Part shown: positions 10,477-19,728 of the stretch, piece by piece | Layout: each line of letters opens with the position of its first letter | Numbering within the stretch: the stretch's first letter is position 1 | Origin: SAR202 cluster bacterium bin90 | GTDB lineage: Bacteria > Chloroflexota > Dehalococcoidia > Lucifugimonadales > JADFKI01 | Reading direction: 5' to 3' | Assembly: GCA_002238855.1 (NCBI GenBank) | Contig: MPND01000001.1 | Coordinates: forward strand, 105,008-169,007 | Length of the DNA: 64,000 nucleotides | The notes under the pieces: model-generated | Told to the model about the DNA's origin: nothing | Database searches by the model: none | Seen by the model: the letters and a program-made list of their open reading frames with translations, nothing else | Translations under genes and position numbers: made by a program

Positions 10477-10707
10477 CTACCCCACCGACACGCTTGTGGT
10501 CGTCCGCATCACGCCTTCGATGTTGTGAATATGCTCCGTAATCAGTTCGTGAACCTTCCCCAGGTCCTCTTCCTGCACCACGGCGATGACATCATAAGGA
10601 CCGGTTACGCGTGACGCGCTCACCACATTCGCGTTCTCCATCAGCGCCCTTATAAGATCTGTCGATGTGCCGACTCTCGCTTCGATGAGCACATATGCCT
10701 TTACCAT
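10477..10707 (-). CDS. Lrp/AsnC ligand-binding (RAM) domain, stand-alone
   Basis: 76 aa: MVKAYVLIEARVGTSTDLIRAL...VTGPYDVIAVVQEEDLGKVHELI, no HTH. Confidence 0.85.
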   Translation of the reverse strand: MVKAYVLIEARVGTSTDLIRALMENANVVSASRVTGPYDVIAVVQEEDLGKVHELITEHIHNIEGVMRTTTSVSVG

Positions 10708-10897
10708 GATTCCCCTCCAGGTTGAACGTATATGTCAAGTAATAATAGGAAACACACACTCTTTGTTGGTCGTCGGTAAGCTGACCGGAATACGAGTGTT
10801 TCGCCGTTGCCTCTAGCCTGCCGAACCGCAGGCACTCCTGTTTAAAGGTTCACCGTCGCGAACTGAAAATATAGTAGCGGATGAGCCTGAGAAATAC

Positions 10898-12067
10898 TTA
10901 CCAGTTTGTAAAGGAGCCGTCGTTGCGACGAAGCTGCGGGGGCCAGCCCGTGGGATCGACCACATGCGCTTGAACTGCCTCCTCGTCGAAGTCAACGCCC
11001 AATCCCACCGCATCCGACGGCACGAAAGAGTATCCGTCCTCCCAGTCAATCTGCTGTGGAAAAAACTTGGTAGCGTAGCTTCCCGGACGCCGCGGCATCT
11101 CCTGAACGCCCACATTCGTTGACGCCATGCACAGGTTCACGCATGCCGCCGCGCTGACAGGCCCAAGCGGATTGTGCGGCACGATGTCTATGTAATGCGT
11201 CTCCGCCCAGTGTGTAATCTTCAGCGCCTCCGTCAGTCCGCCGACTATGCACAGGTCAATGCGCGCGTAGTTTATCAGCTCCTCCTCGATGACCTCGCGG
11301 AACGGCCACTTGCTCGCCCACTGCTCACCCGCCGCAATCGGCAGGGACACATGACGTGCAAGCGCGCGATAGCTCGTCGGGTTCTCAGAGCGCAGCGGAT
11401 CCTCGATAAAGAACGGTCGGTAAGGCTCCAGTGCCCTGCACAGCGCCACCGAGTGCGCCGTGTCCAGCCGTGTATGTATGTCCAGGCACATCTGAATGTC
11501 CGGACCCACAGCCTCGCGCACCAGCGCCATCTGCTCTTCCGCGATCCGCATCGACTCCACCGGCTCCAACAGCCCGTCCATCCCTTGGTACTCGAACACG
11601 CCGCCCGTCTCAGCCAGCCCCCAGCGCACGAACTTCCAGCCTTCCGCCACTGCCTTCTTGGAGTTCGCAATCAGCTCCTCGGTCGTGCTGCCCTGCGTGT
11701 GCGGATACGACACAACCTTGTCCCTCACGGGCCCGCCAAGCAGCTTGTACACGGGCATTTTCAGCGCCTTGCCCTTGATGTCCCACAGCGCGATGTCAAT
11801 CGCGCTTATCGCGCAGCAATACACCTTGTCCGCCGGAAAGAACCCGCCCCTGAACATACGCTGCCACAGCCGTTCTGTACTGAAGGGATCCTCACCTATG
11901 ACAAACTGCGACAGGTGCTCTATCGCGCTGGCGACGGCGTTACCCCAGCGCGGTATGCCCACCTCGCCGAGTCCGTATATACCCTCGTCCGTCTCTACCT
12001 TGGCAATGAAATACAGTTTGCCTTCATCGTCCTCGAAAGCATAGCTCCTGATTGCCGTAACCTTCAT
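10898..12067 (-). CDS. Mandelate racemase/muconate lactonizing enzyme family protein (enolase superfamily dehydratase)
   Basis: ISAIDIALWDIKGKALKMPVYKLLGG, MCLDIHTRLD, FFIEDPLRSEN, IAAGEQWASKWPF, DIVPHNPLGPVS. Confidence 0.9.
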   Translation of the reverse strand: MKVTAIRSYAFEDDEGKLYFIAKVETDEGIYGLGEVGIPRWGNAVASAIEHLSQFVIGEDPFSTERLWQRMFRGGFFPADKVYCCAISAIDIALWDIKGKALKMPVYKLLGGPVRDKVVSYPHTQGSTTEELIANSKKAVAEGWKFVRWGLAETGGVFEYQGMDGLLEPVESMRIAEEQMALVREAVGPDIQMCLDIHTRLDTAHSVALCRALEPYRPFFIEDPLRSENPTSYRALARHVSLPIAAGEQWASKWPFREVIEEELINYARIDLCIVGGLTEALKITHWAETHYIDIVPHNPLGPVSAAACVNLCMASTNVGVQEMPRRPGSYATKFFPQQIDWEDGYSFVPSDAVGLGVDFDEEAVQAHVVDPTGWPPQLRRNDGSFTNW

Positions 12068-12285
12068 GAAAAAGCCTCTCCCAAGCCGTCTGGAATGTGC
12101 GCCAATACGATAACGAAGTATGGGTTGAGGGTCAAGCGCGGCATTTTCTACACTCGCTCCTTTGGGGGAGGTTTAGAATGGAAGAGAAATTCGCGCTTCA
12201 ATGTGTAGTTAGTCGCTTCGATCTGAATTAAGATAGCGTCTAAATACAAGCCTGTATAGGAATGCGCCATTAAGGAGATTCCAAC

Positions 12286-13020
12286 ATGACAACCCATCCA
12301 AGTATGAACGACCTTTTTGGTCTGCTGGACAAGTGGCGGCATTTCCCCGCCTTCCCGCTCGAACCCCGCTCCGAAGTCCTCTTCGCCCTCTTCCTACCAA
12401 CGATAATGGAATCGTGCATCGGTGTTAAGATCAACCCATTAGTAATCCCACAGTTCCCTCTGAAGAAAGAAGGAAATAACCAGTCCAATAATGTTGACTT
12501 CTTCGCTCTGTCAGAAGACGGTAAATGTGGCTACCTAATCGAACTCAAGACTGATATGAGATCTCGAAGGGGAAATCAGGACAAATATCTTGATAAAGCA
12601 ATTGAGAAGAACCTGCACGCCAAATTGTGCGACTACAAGAAAATCTTGAAATCAGCAACGGATGATAAGTACGCTAGGCAGAAGTATTATCACATGTCGA
12701 AATCCTTATCCAGACTACGTCTCATTGAGTTGCCAAGCGAACTTGAAAGTACAATATACCCGCATATGTCAGGAGGTGTGGACAGATTCCGAGTGAGGAA
12801 ACTCATTGATGACATCTGCATCCTCAAATCACCTCTTCTCGAAGTGGTCTATGTTCAACCCTATCAATCGAAAGAAGACAAGTGTGACGACAATCGATTC
12901 CATTACATCTACTTCGATGAACTTGCCAACATCGTCGAAACTCATGGCGATATGGGCGGACTGTTCGCTGGCTATCTTCGAAAATGGACAACCGATCCCG
13001 CCACCCATCCACCCCGCTAG
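12286..13020 (+). CDS. Conserved-hypothetical-type protein with PD-(D/E)XK-nuclease-like motif
   Basis: Intact 244 aa ORF after an AAGGAG ribosome-binding site; VDFFALSEDGKCGYLIELKTDMRSRRGNQDKYLDKA resembles D-x(n)-E-x-K nuclease core. Confidence 0.6.
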   Translation: MTTHPSMNDLFGLLDKWRHFPAFPLEPRSEVLFALFLPTIMESCIGVKINPLVIPQFPLKKEGNNQSNNVDFFALSEDGKCGYLIELKTDMRSRRGNQDKYLDKAIEKNLHAKLCDYKKILKSATDDKYARQKYYHMSKSLSRLRLIELPSELESTIYPHMSGGVDRFRVRKLIDDICILKSPLLEVVYVQPYQSKEDKCDDNRFHYIYFDELANIVETHGDMGGLFAGYLRKWTTDPATHPPR

Positions 13021-13037
13021 ACCGTAAGTAACAAGGT

Positions 13038-14534
13038 TTGACATTGCCCCCACGCCGCCTCTCCAAGTCCCGTTACATGGCTGGCCATCAGTGCCACCTT
13101 CGTCTCTGGCACGACATCCACGATCGGCGTCTCAGGCCGCCCATAGGTGAAGCACAACAGGCGATATTCGACACAGGCCATCAAGTAGGAGATTTGGCGC
13201 GTGACCGCTACCCTGGCGGTCATTTCGTAGAGCACGATTACCGTAACATCCCCGCCGCACTATCCGAAACGCAGCGCCTCATCGAGGAAGACGCCGCACC
13301 CGCCCTCTTCGAGCCGGCATTCCAGTACAACAACGTTCTCGCTCGCGTCGATGTGCTTGAATGCATCCCGGATGGCGGCTGGCGCATCGTCGAAGTGAAG
13401 TCAACCACTCGATGTAAGCCTGAGCACATCCCTGACGTAGCAGTGCAGCTATGGGTGCTGCGCGGCGCCGGCTTGGACATTCGAGAAGCGGGAGTGCTGA
13501 CGCTCAATCGCGATTACATTTACGACGGGATTCAGCTCGACCTCGACGCACTGTTCGCGTTCCATCCCGTTCTCGACGAAGCCGATGCTCTGCTCGAAAG
13601 CATCGGAACAGAAATTTCCGACATGCAGACAATGCTCGCCGCAGACTCCGCACCGGATATTCAGCCCAGTCAACACTGCTTCAAGCCGTATGAATGCCCG
13701 TACTACGCGCACTGCACTAGGAATATCCCTCAGCCGGAACACGGCATCCGCGAACTTTCAGGAATCAGTGCCGACCGGCGCGAGCAACTGGAATCTATGG
13801 GCGTTACCGAAGTACGCGATGTTCCGGCCAACTTCCCGCTCAATCAATTACAGTCAGTCATTCGCCAAGCAGTAATTGACGGAGGCGACACCGTACATGG
13901 CGACTTGGCGCGTTCGCTCGCCGGAATAGCACCCCCCGTACGCCACCTTGACTTCGAAACCTTTCAGCCTGCCATCCCTCGATTCGCCGGCACACGCCCC
14001 TACGACCAGATTCCCTTCCTCTTCTCAGTCCGAACTGAGCTTGATGAGTTGTCTCACGACCATACGGATTACTTGCACGAGGACGACAGCGACCCGAGAC
14101 CAGCACTTATTGAGCGACTGCTTGAGGCGCTTGGACACGAAGGAAGTATCTGCACATATTCCAGTTTCGAGCGAATGCAGCTAAAGGCGCTTGCGGCAGC
14201 CTTCCCGCAGTACACAGACGCGCTCGATGACATAATCGCGCGCCTTGTTGATCTATTGCCGATAGTAAGTGGGAATTACTATCACCCGGACTTTCACGGT
14301 TCATTCTCGATTAAGTCCGTGCTGCCGGTCGTTGCTCCCGGATTGGGCTACGACGACCTGAAAATTGCCGACGGTCAACTGGCCTCGATTTGGTACGCTC
14401 GTGCCCTGGCAAGCGTCAATTCGACCGAGAAACGTCAGATATTCGATAATCTCCGCAAATATTGCGCTCGTGACACGCTGGCAATGGTAGAACTGCGTAA
14501 GACGCTCCTTGCGGTGATGCAGGCAAACACCTAG
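13038..14534 (+). CDS. DUF2779 / RecB-like (Cas4-type) putative nuclease fused to a DEDD-exonuclease-like domain
   Basis: N-term LSKSRYMAGHQCHLRLWHD, VDVLE...WRIVEVKSTTRCKPEH; CFKPYECPYYAHC; then VRHLDFETFQPAIPRFAGTRPYDQIPF and YCARDTLAMVELRK. Confidence 0.8.
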   Translation: MTLPPRRLSKSRYMAGHQCHLRLWHDIHDRRLRPPIGEAQQAIFDTGHQVGDLARDRYPGGHFVEHDYRNIPAALSETQRLIEEDAAPALFEPAFQYNNVLARVDVLECIPDGGWRIVEVKSTTRCKPEHIPDVAVQLWVLRGAGLDIREAGVLTLNRDYIYDGIQLDLDALFAFHPVLDEADALLESIGTEISDMQTMLAADSAPDIQPSQHCFKPYECPYYAHCTRNIPQPEHGIRELSGISADRREQLESMGVTEVRDVPANFPLNQLQSVIRQAVIDGGDTVHGDLARSLAGIAPPVRHLDFETFQPAIPRFAGTRPYDQIPFLFSVRTELDELSHDHTDYLHEDDSDPRPALIERLLEALGHEGSICTYSSFERMQLKALAAAFPQYTDALDDIIARLVDLLPIVSGNYYHPDFHGSFSIKSVLPVVAPGLGYDDLKIADGQLASIWYARALASVNSTEKRQIFDNLRKYCARDTLAMVELRKTLLAVMQANT

Positions 14535-14590
14535 CGTAAATTGCGACCTATTCCTTGCCCCCTCAATCCCCTCCTGCTACACTTCCACGC

Positions 14591-14953
14591 ATGACTCGCA
14601 CCGAATTTGAACTCCTTGTCGTGCAGGCGCTGGACAGCATCCCTGAAGACCTACGACTCCGCCTCGAAAACGTGGATATCGTCGTGGACGATGCGCCGAG
14701 CAAAGAGCAGCTGGTAGGTTCCGGAATCGAGGATGGCAATATCCTCTTGGGCCTGTACGAAGGGTTGCCCCTCACCGACCGATATAACTACGATATGGTG
14801 CTGCCCGACAAGATAACCCTCTTTCAGCAGCCCATCGAATCCATCTGTCAGTCCGACGAAGACATCATCCGCGAAGTGCAGGTCACTGTGGTTCACGAGG
14901 TCGCACACCACTTCGGCATTGACGACGAGCGCCTGCACCAGTTCGGACTCTAG
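14591..14953 (+). CDS. Zincin-like metallopeptidase family protein
   Basis: VTVVHEVAHHFGIDDERLHQFGL (HExxH); ORF opens at 14555 but MTRTEFELLV at 14591 is the likelier start. Confidence 0.85.
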   Translation: MTRTEFELLVVQALDSIPEDLRLRLENVDIVVDDAPSKEQLVGSGIEDGNILLGLYEGLPLTDRYNYDMVLPDKITLFQQPIESICQSDEDIIREVQVTVVHEVAHHFGIDDERLHQFGL

Positions 14954-14988
14954 CGCCCGCGTCTGCCCTAAATTTCAGGAGTACCCTA

Positions 14989-16167
14989 ATGAAAATCAAG
15001 TCAATCAAGGCCGTCGCCGTTGATCTGAGACCCAGCCCAAAGACGGCGCCCCGCGTGCCAAAGCTTGAAGTGCCCGATTGGGTAAGCCCCACGATGATGT
15101 ACACGGAGTTCAGCAAGTCCGACTTCAGCGCGCCGTGGGGACGCACTGCCTGCGTCGTAACCGCCGAGGACGGCACATGGGGACTTGGTGTCACCATCAA
15201 CAGCGCGCCCGTCAACAGCATCATCAACGATCAGTTTGCACCCATCCTTGTCGGCCAAAACTGCATGGCGACCGAAAAAGCCTGGGATATGATGCAGCGT
15301 GCCACCAGCTCATACGGCAACGTCGGCCTGGCAAGCTACGCCATCAGTGCCGTGGACAACGCCCTTTGGGACCTCAAGGGCAAACTGCTCGGCAAGCCCG
15401 TCTATGAACTGCTCGGCGGCCCGCAGAAAGACAAGATTTTCTGCTACGCCAGCAACACCGACACATCCTATGGCGTGGCGAACAGCATAGACTGGTTCTT
15501 GGAACTGGGCTTCAAGGCGGTCAAGCTCTTCGTTCCGCACGGCCCGCATGAGGGCATCGAAGGCTTGAACAAGAATGTCGAGCTTGTCGCACGCACTCGC
15601 GAGCAGATCGGCGATGATGTAGAGCTGATGCTGGACGCCTGGATCTCCCTGAACACCGAGTATGTCGTACGCCTGTCAGAAGCGTTGAAGCCGTATCGCA
15701 TCAAATGGCTGGAAGACTATCTGCCGCCTTATGACTTCGACAGCTACATCAAGGTGCGCGAGCGCGTCCCCCATCAGATACTCGCCACCGGAGAGCACTG
15801 GCACACCATACACCCATTCGCGCTGGCGGCAGGGCAGGGGCTCGTAGACATAATGCAGCCCGACGTCGCATGGGTCGGCGGCATAACCGCAATCGTCCGC
15901 ATTTGCCACATAGCCGAGGCGCACGGGCAGACGGTCATCGCGCACGGCGGCATGAACTATCCCTATGGACAGCATCTGTCCTACGCCATGCCAGCCATCG
16001 TCTGGGGTGAGCGCTCCGAGGGCGTGTCTCCTCCGGGTGTACCTCTCGAAGAGATGGTTGTGCTGCCCGGAACTCCCGCAATCAAAGACGGCTACCTGAC
16101 TCCCAGCGATGCCCCAGGCTTCGGCTTTGAGATCACAACGGAGTGGCTGGAGAGCAGGGCAGAGTAA
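14989..16167 (+). CDS. Enolase-superfamily protein, L-rhamnonate dehydratase-like
   Basis: ISAVDNALWDLKGKLLGKPVYELLGGPQKDKIFCYASNTD, LMLDAWISLN, IKWLEDYLPPYD, ILATGEHWH, VIAHGGMNYPYGQH. Confidence 0.85.
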   Translation: MKIKSIKAVAVDLRPSPKTAPRVPKLEVPDWVSPTMMYTEFSKSDFSAPWGRTACVVTAEDGTWGLGVTINSAPVNSIINDQFAPILVGQNCMATEKAWDMMQRATSSYGNVGLASYAISAVDNALWDLKGKLLGKPVYELLGGPQKDKIFCYASNTDTSYGVANSIDWFLELGFKAVKLFVPHGPHEGIEGLNKNVELVARTREQIGDDVELMLDAWISLNTEYVVRLSEALKPYRIKWLEDYLPPYDFDSYIKVRERVPHQILATGEHWHTIHPFALAAGQGLVDIMQPDVAWVGGITAIVRICHIAEAHGQTVIAHGGMNYPYGQHLSYAMPAIVWGERSEGVSPPGVPLEEMVVLPGTPAIKDGYLTPSDAPGFGFEITTEWLESRAE

Positions 16168-16192
16168 CCGCACTGCCTTACCCACCAGTGAA

Positions 16193-16240
16193 GAGCCTGT
16201 CTAGCGCATTCCATTCGAGTGAATGAACTTCGACAGGCTC
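16193..16240. repeat. Compound palindrome between convergent genes (REP-like / bidirectional terminator candidate)
   Basis: GAGCCTGTC (16193-16201) and GACAGGCTC (16232-16240) are perfect inverted repeats, enclosing a second hairpin CATTC-GAGT-GAATG (16212-16225). Confidence 0.8.
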
Positions 16241-16264
16241 CAGGTGAGTTACAGTTTGCAGGTA

Positions 16265-16822
16265 CTAGAGCTTCCGCACCACATCGCCTACCGACACCTT
16301 GCCGGGTTGAATAACCCAGGTGTTGATTCCCCGCAAGCATAGATCGCGCCCCACGGCAGAGTTCACGAACTTCATCGCGTCTGCGCCAAAGCGCTCCACG
16401 AACTTACCGCAACCGGTGTGAGGCTTGGCAGATACTTCCAGCACCGCCTCGCCAATTGACAGGCGTGTTCCCGGCGGCAGGTTCTCCCTGCTGATGTCCA
16501 TCTCCACATAAAACTGATCGCCTGCCAAGTGCCAGCGATCCTTGTCCTGCGCTACCAGCTCGGTCACGCGCGAGTTCATGATCGTTATCTGGCATTCCGG
16601 ATCGGCCGACCCGTCCGCCGTCTGGCCGCTGCCACGAGCCTTCCAGTTGTCTCCAACAAGCCCTTCCGCTGTGTCGAGCTGACCCTCTTCCACAACCTCG
16701 CGCTCAAGCGTCTCAGGCCGCCGCACAATCATGTGTACGACACCGGCGTCCTTCGGTGCATCCTGTACTTTGTCCAGACCGGCTTCGAGTTCCGTCATAG
16801 ATAGGTGTTGTACCGCTACCAT
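16265..16822 (-). CDS. MOSC domain-containing protein
   Basis: GLVGDNWKARGSGQ, ITIMNSRVTELVAQDKDRWHLAGDQFYVEMDISRENLPPGTRL, HTGCGKFVERFGADAMKFVNS. Confidence 0.9.
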   Translation of the reverse strand: MVAVQHLSMTELEAGLDKVQDAPKDAGVVHMIVRRPETLEREVVEEGQLDTAEGLVGDNWKARGSGQTADGSADPECQITIMNSRVTELVAQDKDRWHLAGDQFYVEMDISRENLPPGTRLSIGEAVLEVSAKPHTGCGKFVERFGADAMKFVNSAVGRDLCLRGINTWVIQPGKVSVGDVVRKL

Positions 16823-16898
16823 TAGATTCTCCTTCTGTCCGCTAGCTTATCTTATACGACTTTCAAAAGCTCCAAATCAGGACTTGAGTGCATGTGTA

Positions 16899-17165
16899 TC
16901 ATAGATTCCGATATGTACTTTTGTTTCTGAGAGACACACGCGCTACTGACACGATCTGCCGAGAATCCACAATCTCATAGATAATTCTGTATCGGCCTGC
17001 CCTAATGCGCCAGAAAGGGTTGTTTCCTTTCATTTTTACACTTCCGACAAGTCGTGGATTACCGGATAACCTTGTAAGAGAGCGCTGGATGCGGAGCACC
17101 GCATCAGGAGAAAGACGTCTGAGTTGTCTTCGAGCAGCAGTGGACAATTCGACTCTGTAAGCCAA
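16899..17165 (-). CDS. RelE/ParE-family toxin
   Basis: MAYRVELSTAARRQLRRLSPDAVLRIQRSL...GNNPFWRIRAGRYRIIYEIVDSRQIVSVARVSLRNKSTYRNL. Confidence 0.9.
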   Translation of the reverse strand: MAYRVELSTAARRQLRRLSPDAVLRIQRSLTRLSGNPRLVGSVKMKGNNPFWRIRAGRYRIIYEIVDSRQIVSVARVSLRNKSTYRNL

Positions 17166-17168
17166 CGG

Positions 17169-17414
17169 TTACACTTTTTTCTCCTTCTCTAAGCCCTCAA
17201 AGAATTCGCCAGCCTCTGTACCACCGTTCTCCCACCAGTCCCGACTGGCAGCCTTAATCTCATCCATCTCAAGTTCGTCCATTTCAGTGTCTATCAACCA
17301 CTGCTTCACCGCTTCTTTGATGATTTCCTGAACACTGCATCCGTATTTGGCCGCCGACGCCTCAAGAGCAGCGCACAATTTGTCGTCCTCTAAGAGCAAT
17401 GATACTTCTTGCAT
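17169..17414 (-). CDS. Putative antitoxin of the RelE/ParE pair
   Basis: Directly upstream of and nearly abutting the toxin gene; MQEVSLLLEDDKLCAALEASAAKYGCSVQEIIKEAVKQWL (ribbon-helix-helix-like). ATG at 17414 preceded by GGAAGG. Confidence 0.7.
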   Translation of the reverse strand: MQEVSLLLEDDKLCAALEASAAKYGCSVQEIIKEAVKQWLIDTEMDELEMDEIKAASRDWWENGGTEAGEFFEGLEKEKKV

Positions 17415-17449
17415 AGCGCCTTCCCCTTGATTATCCAAGTGACCGCATT

Positions 17450-19105
17450 CTAGCACGCAGACGGCCCAAATAGAACATCCATATCCTTATCCACCTGCGC
17501 CTTTAACTCCGCCGCCTCAACGAAACCAAGCTCTCTGTACGACTCTGGGCTGCCATATTCACGTGTCTGTATGACCACCGGCATCGGCAGCGCGTGCCCG
17601 AACATCAGCGCCTGTCGATTCGACTCAAGCCGTGCAAGTACCGTCCTCAGCTTGCGGCTGCCTGAGACCCCAGACAGCACCGCATCCGTATCCCGTTCGT
17701 TGTCCAGAAGGCACGCTATCTTTGTTCCGAGCTGGCTCATTACCTCGTCGTCGATCCCACTGGGGCGCTGGTCCACTACGAGCAGAGTGACGTTATACTT
17801 TCGCATCTCCCGCGCAATGTTTCCGAAAATAGTATTCCTGGCGATTGCCGAACTCAGGAACTTGTGCGCCTCCTCGATTGTGATGACAAGTGGTCGTGGC
17901 TGCTGCGTCGCGTCCCCGCTCGCCTGCTCCGACATTCTTACATACCTGTCGTGTATGCGCCGCGTCAGCAGATTTGCAATCAGCAGGTACGCGTCAATGT
18001 TGTTGCCGTAGCGTCCGAACTCCAGCACAACATGCATGCCCCGCCGCAGATAGTTCAGAATCTCGTTCACGGAGTTGCCGCCTCTGCCTTCCGTGATAAA
18101 CCCGAACCGTCTGAGTTGCATGAGGCGGTTCCGAAGCGCCCGAAGTGTCGAAGTCGGGACATTCATATCGCCGGCAAGCGTATTGAATTCTTCCCCACTC
18201 GGGTGTTCGAGAAACATCCGCAGCCAGCTCACCCCGAACTTCTCGCGCAGGGAATGCGCGGTATCTGCGGCAACATCCGACAGTCCCCATGTGTCTCGAA
18301 GAATGTCCACATCCTCCGGCTCTATGTCGTCGTAGCCGATGCTGATTTCGTAGTCCGTGCTGATCCCACGACGGCTCGCGCTTTCCGGATCAAGCGTGAA
18401 CACCGCAACCCGCGAGCTAAACAGCTGCTTCAAGCCCTTCACCTCGTTCGTATGCTCGCTGGAGCCGCGCCAACCGTATTCGCCGTGCATGTCGAAAATC
18501 AGATTGCTCGCGGCGCCGTTCTGCAATATCCCTATCAGGAGCAGCCTAGTCAGGAAGGTCTTGCCAGTGCCGCTCTTGCCGAACACCCCGTTGCTGCGCT
18601 TCACCATCTCGTTGATGTCGAGGCACAGGCGCACTTCCATGTCCATCGGGTTGCCGATGTAGAAATGCCCGGCGTCCTCACTTCCGAACACCATCTGTAT
18701 GTCTTCTTCGTCCGCGAGCGACACACGGGAGAAGTGCGGCGGAATAGTCTTCGCTGGCTGCGCTGTGTTCATCGTATCCGCGCCGATGATGAGCATCGGC
18801 TCCACCGTAATGCTGTTATACGCGACCGTGCCACTCAGGACCTGCGACAGCAGCGGGCGTGAAGCGTCCGGCGGGGCCGCCGTTATGCCGTCGTCCGTCG
18901 ATAGAAGTTCTATCTCGGTCAGCACTCCCAGGAACCGGCTGCGCTGCCCCTGTATGCTCACGAATGTTCCAACTTTGACATCCTCGATCGACACGCCATC
19001 GTCCAGGCGGACCTTGACGCCCTCACTCAGTGAGCCGGATACGACCGTACCCAGTGGCAGGCGTCCGCTGGTTTCCACGGGGTACATTCCATTCGTATGG
19101 TTCAT
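17450..19105 (-). CDS. herA: HerA-type ATPase (DUF87/HAS-barrel, FtsK-HerA superfamily)
   Basis: HAS-barrel-like N-terminus; Walker A GVFGKSGTGKTFLTRLLL, NLIFDMHGEYGWRG, VITIEEAHKFL, LVVDQRPSGIDDEVMSQLGTKIACLL. Confidence 0.9.
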   Translation of the reverse strand: MNHTNGMYPVETSGRLPLGTVVSGSLSEGVKVRLDDGVSIEDVKVGTFVSIQGQRSRFLGVLTEIELLSTDDGITAAPPDASRPLLSQVLSGTVAYNSITVEPMLIIGADTMNTAQPAKTIPPHFSRVSLADEEDIQMVFGSEDAGHFYIGNPMDMEVRLCLDINEMVKRSNGVFGKSGTGKTFLTRLLLIGILQNGAASNLIFDMHGEYGWRGSSEHTNEVKGLKQLFSSRVAVFTLDPESASRRGISTDYEISIGYDDIEPEDVDILRDTWGLSDVAADTAHSLREKFGVSWLRMFLEHPSGEEFNTLAGDMNVPTSTLRALRNRLMQLRRFGFITEGRGGNSVNEILNYLRRGMHVVLEFGRYGNNIDAYLLIANLLTRRIHDRYVRMSEQASGDATQQPRPLVITIEEAHKFLSSAIARNTIFGNIAREMRKYNVTLLVVDQRPSGIDDEVMSQLGTKIACLLDNERDTDAVLSGVSGSRKLRTVLARLESNRQALMFGHALPMPVVIQTREYGSPESYRELGFVEAAELKAQVDKDMDVLFGPSAC

Positions 19106-19728
19106 TCCAGACTCCTCAAAATGCCGCTCAGGCGTGGAAGTTGCCCCGTCAGCGCAACTGCAAGGCTCTTGCCCGCGCCCACAAGATATTGCTGCGGGTC
19201 AGCGTGAGCCGCACTTGCCTGCCGCAGGAAAGACGTGACCACATGGTCCTGTATATGAATCGGGGCATTAAGCAGTGTTGCGAGGAATTCGTGGGTTTCG
19301 CTGAAATTTGCAATCTCACCAGAATCACAGGTACGAACGAACGAATACATGCGGGGCGCGCTCAATGGAGGGTAGTGCAGTACCAGATCGCCATCCCGGT
19401 AGCCGACAATTACCGCCCGGAAGCTCGTGTATAGAAGACGCTCTATCTGTGGATTGCTGCTGAACACATCCGACTCCCTTTCAGCGTTCATCCCGCGCGG
19501 TATCGCTGAACGCCCCGGGTCGATACTCTGCGTCGTCGCCTCGCAGACAATGCCGTATGTTGGCAAATGCTGTCCGCACAGTACCAGACTGCCGATGTCG
19601 GGTGCCTCGTAGAGCCGGTAGCACTGTGCCGTAAACTCCGAAGTCGATGCCTCTATGACCTCGCCGATTCGACCATTCACAGCGCCCTGCATATCCTGAG
19701 CATCCATATAGACCCCGCTCAAATCCAC
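19102..19728 (-). CDS. Uncharacterised protein encoded between nurA and herA (HAS-barrel-like candidate)
   Basis: 208 aa; GTG start at 19728 (alternative ATG at 19707); ORF overlaps the nurA stop and overlaps herA by 4 nt. Family not recognised. Confidence 0.75.
   Translation of the reverse strand: MDLSGVYMDAQDMQGAVNGRIGEVIEASTSEFTAQCYRLYEAPDIGSLVLCGQHLPTYGIVCEATTQSIDPGRSAIPRGMNAERESDVFSSNPQIERLLYTSFRAVIVGYRDGDLVLHYPPLSAPRMYSFVRTCDSGEIANFSETHEFLATLLNAPIHIQDHVVTSFLRQASAAHADPQQYLVGAGKSLAVALTGQLPRLSGILRSLE

Noticed and set aside
11174-12208. 344-aa plus-strand ORF
   Set aside because: Antisense to the enolase-superfamily gene; His/Arg-rich shadow ORF.
16899-17414. RelE/ParE and HicAB toxin-antitoxin pairs as novel defence systems
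   Set aside because: Both resemble common chromosomal type II modules; annotated but not treated as novel.
17864-18862. 332-aa plus-strand ORF
   Set aside because: Antisense to herA; no recognisable motifs and composition typical of a shadow ORF.
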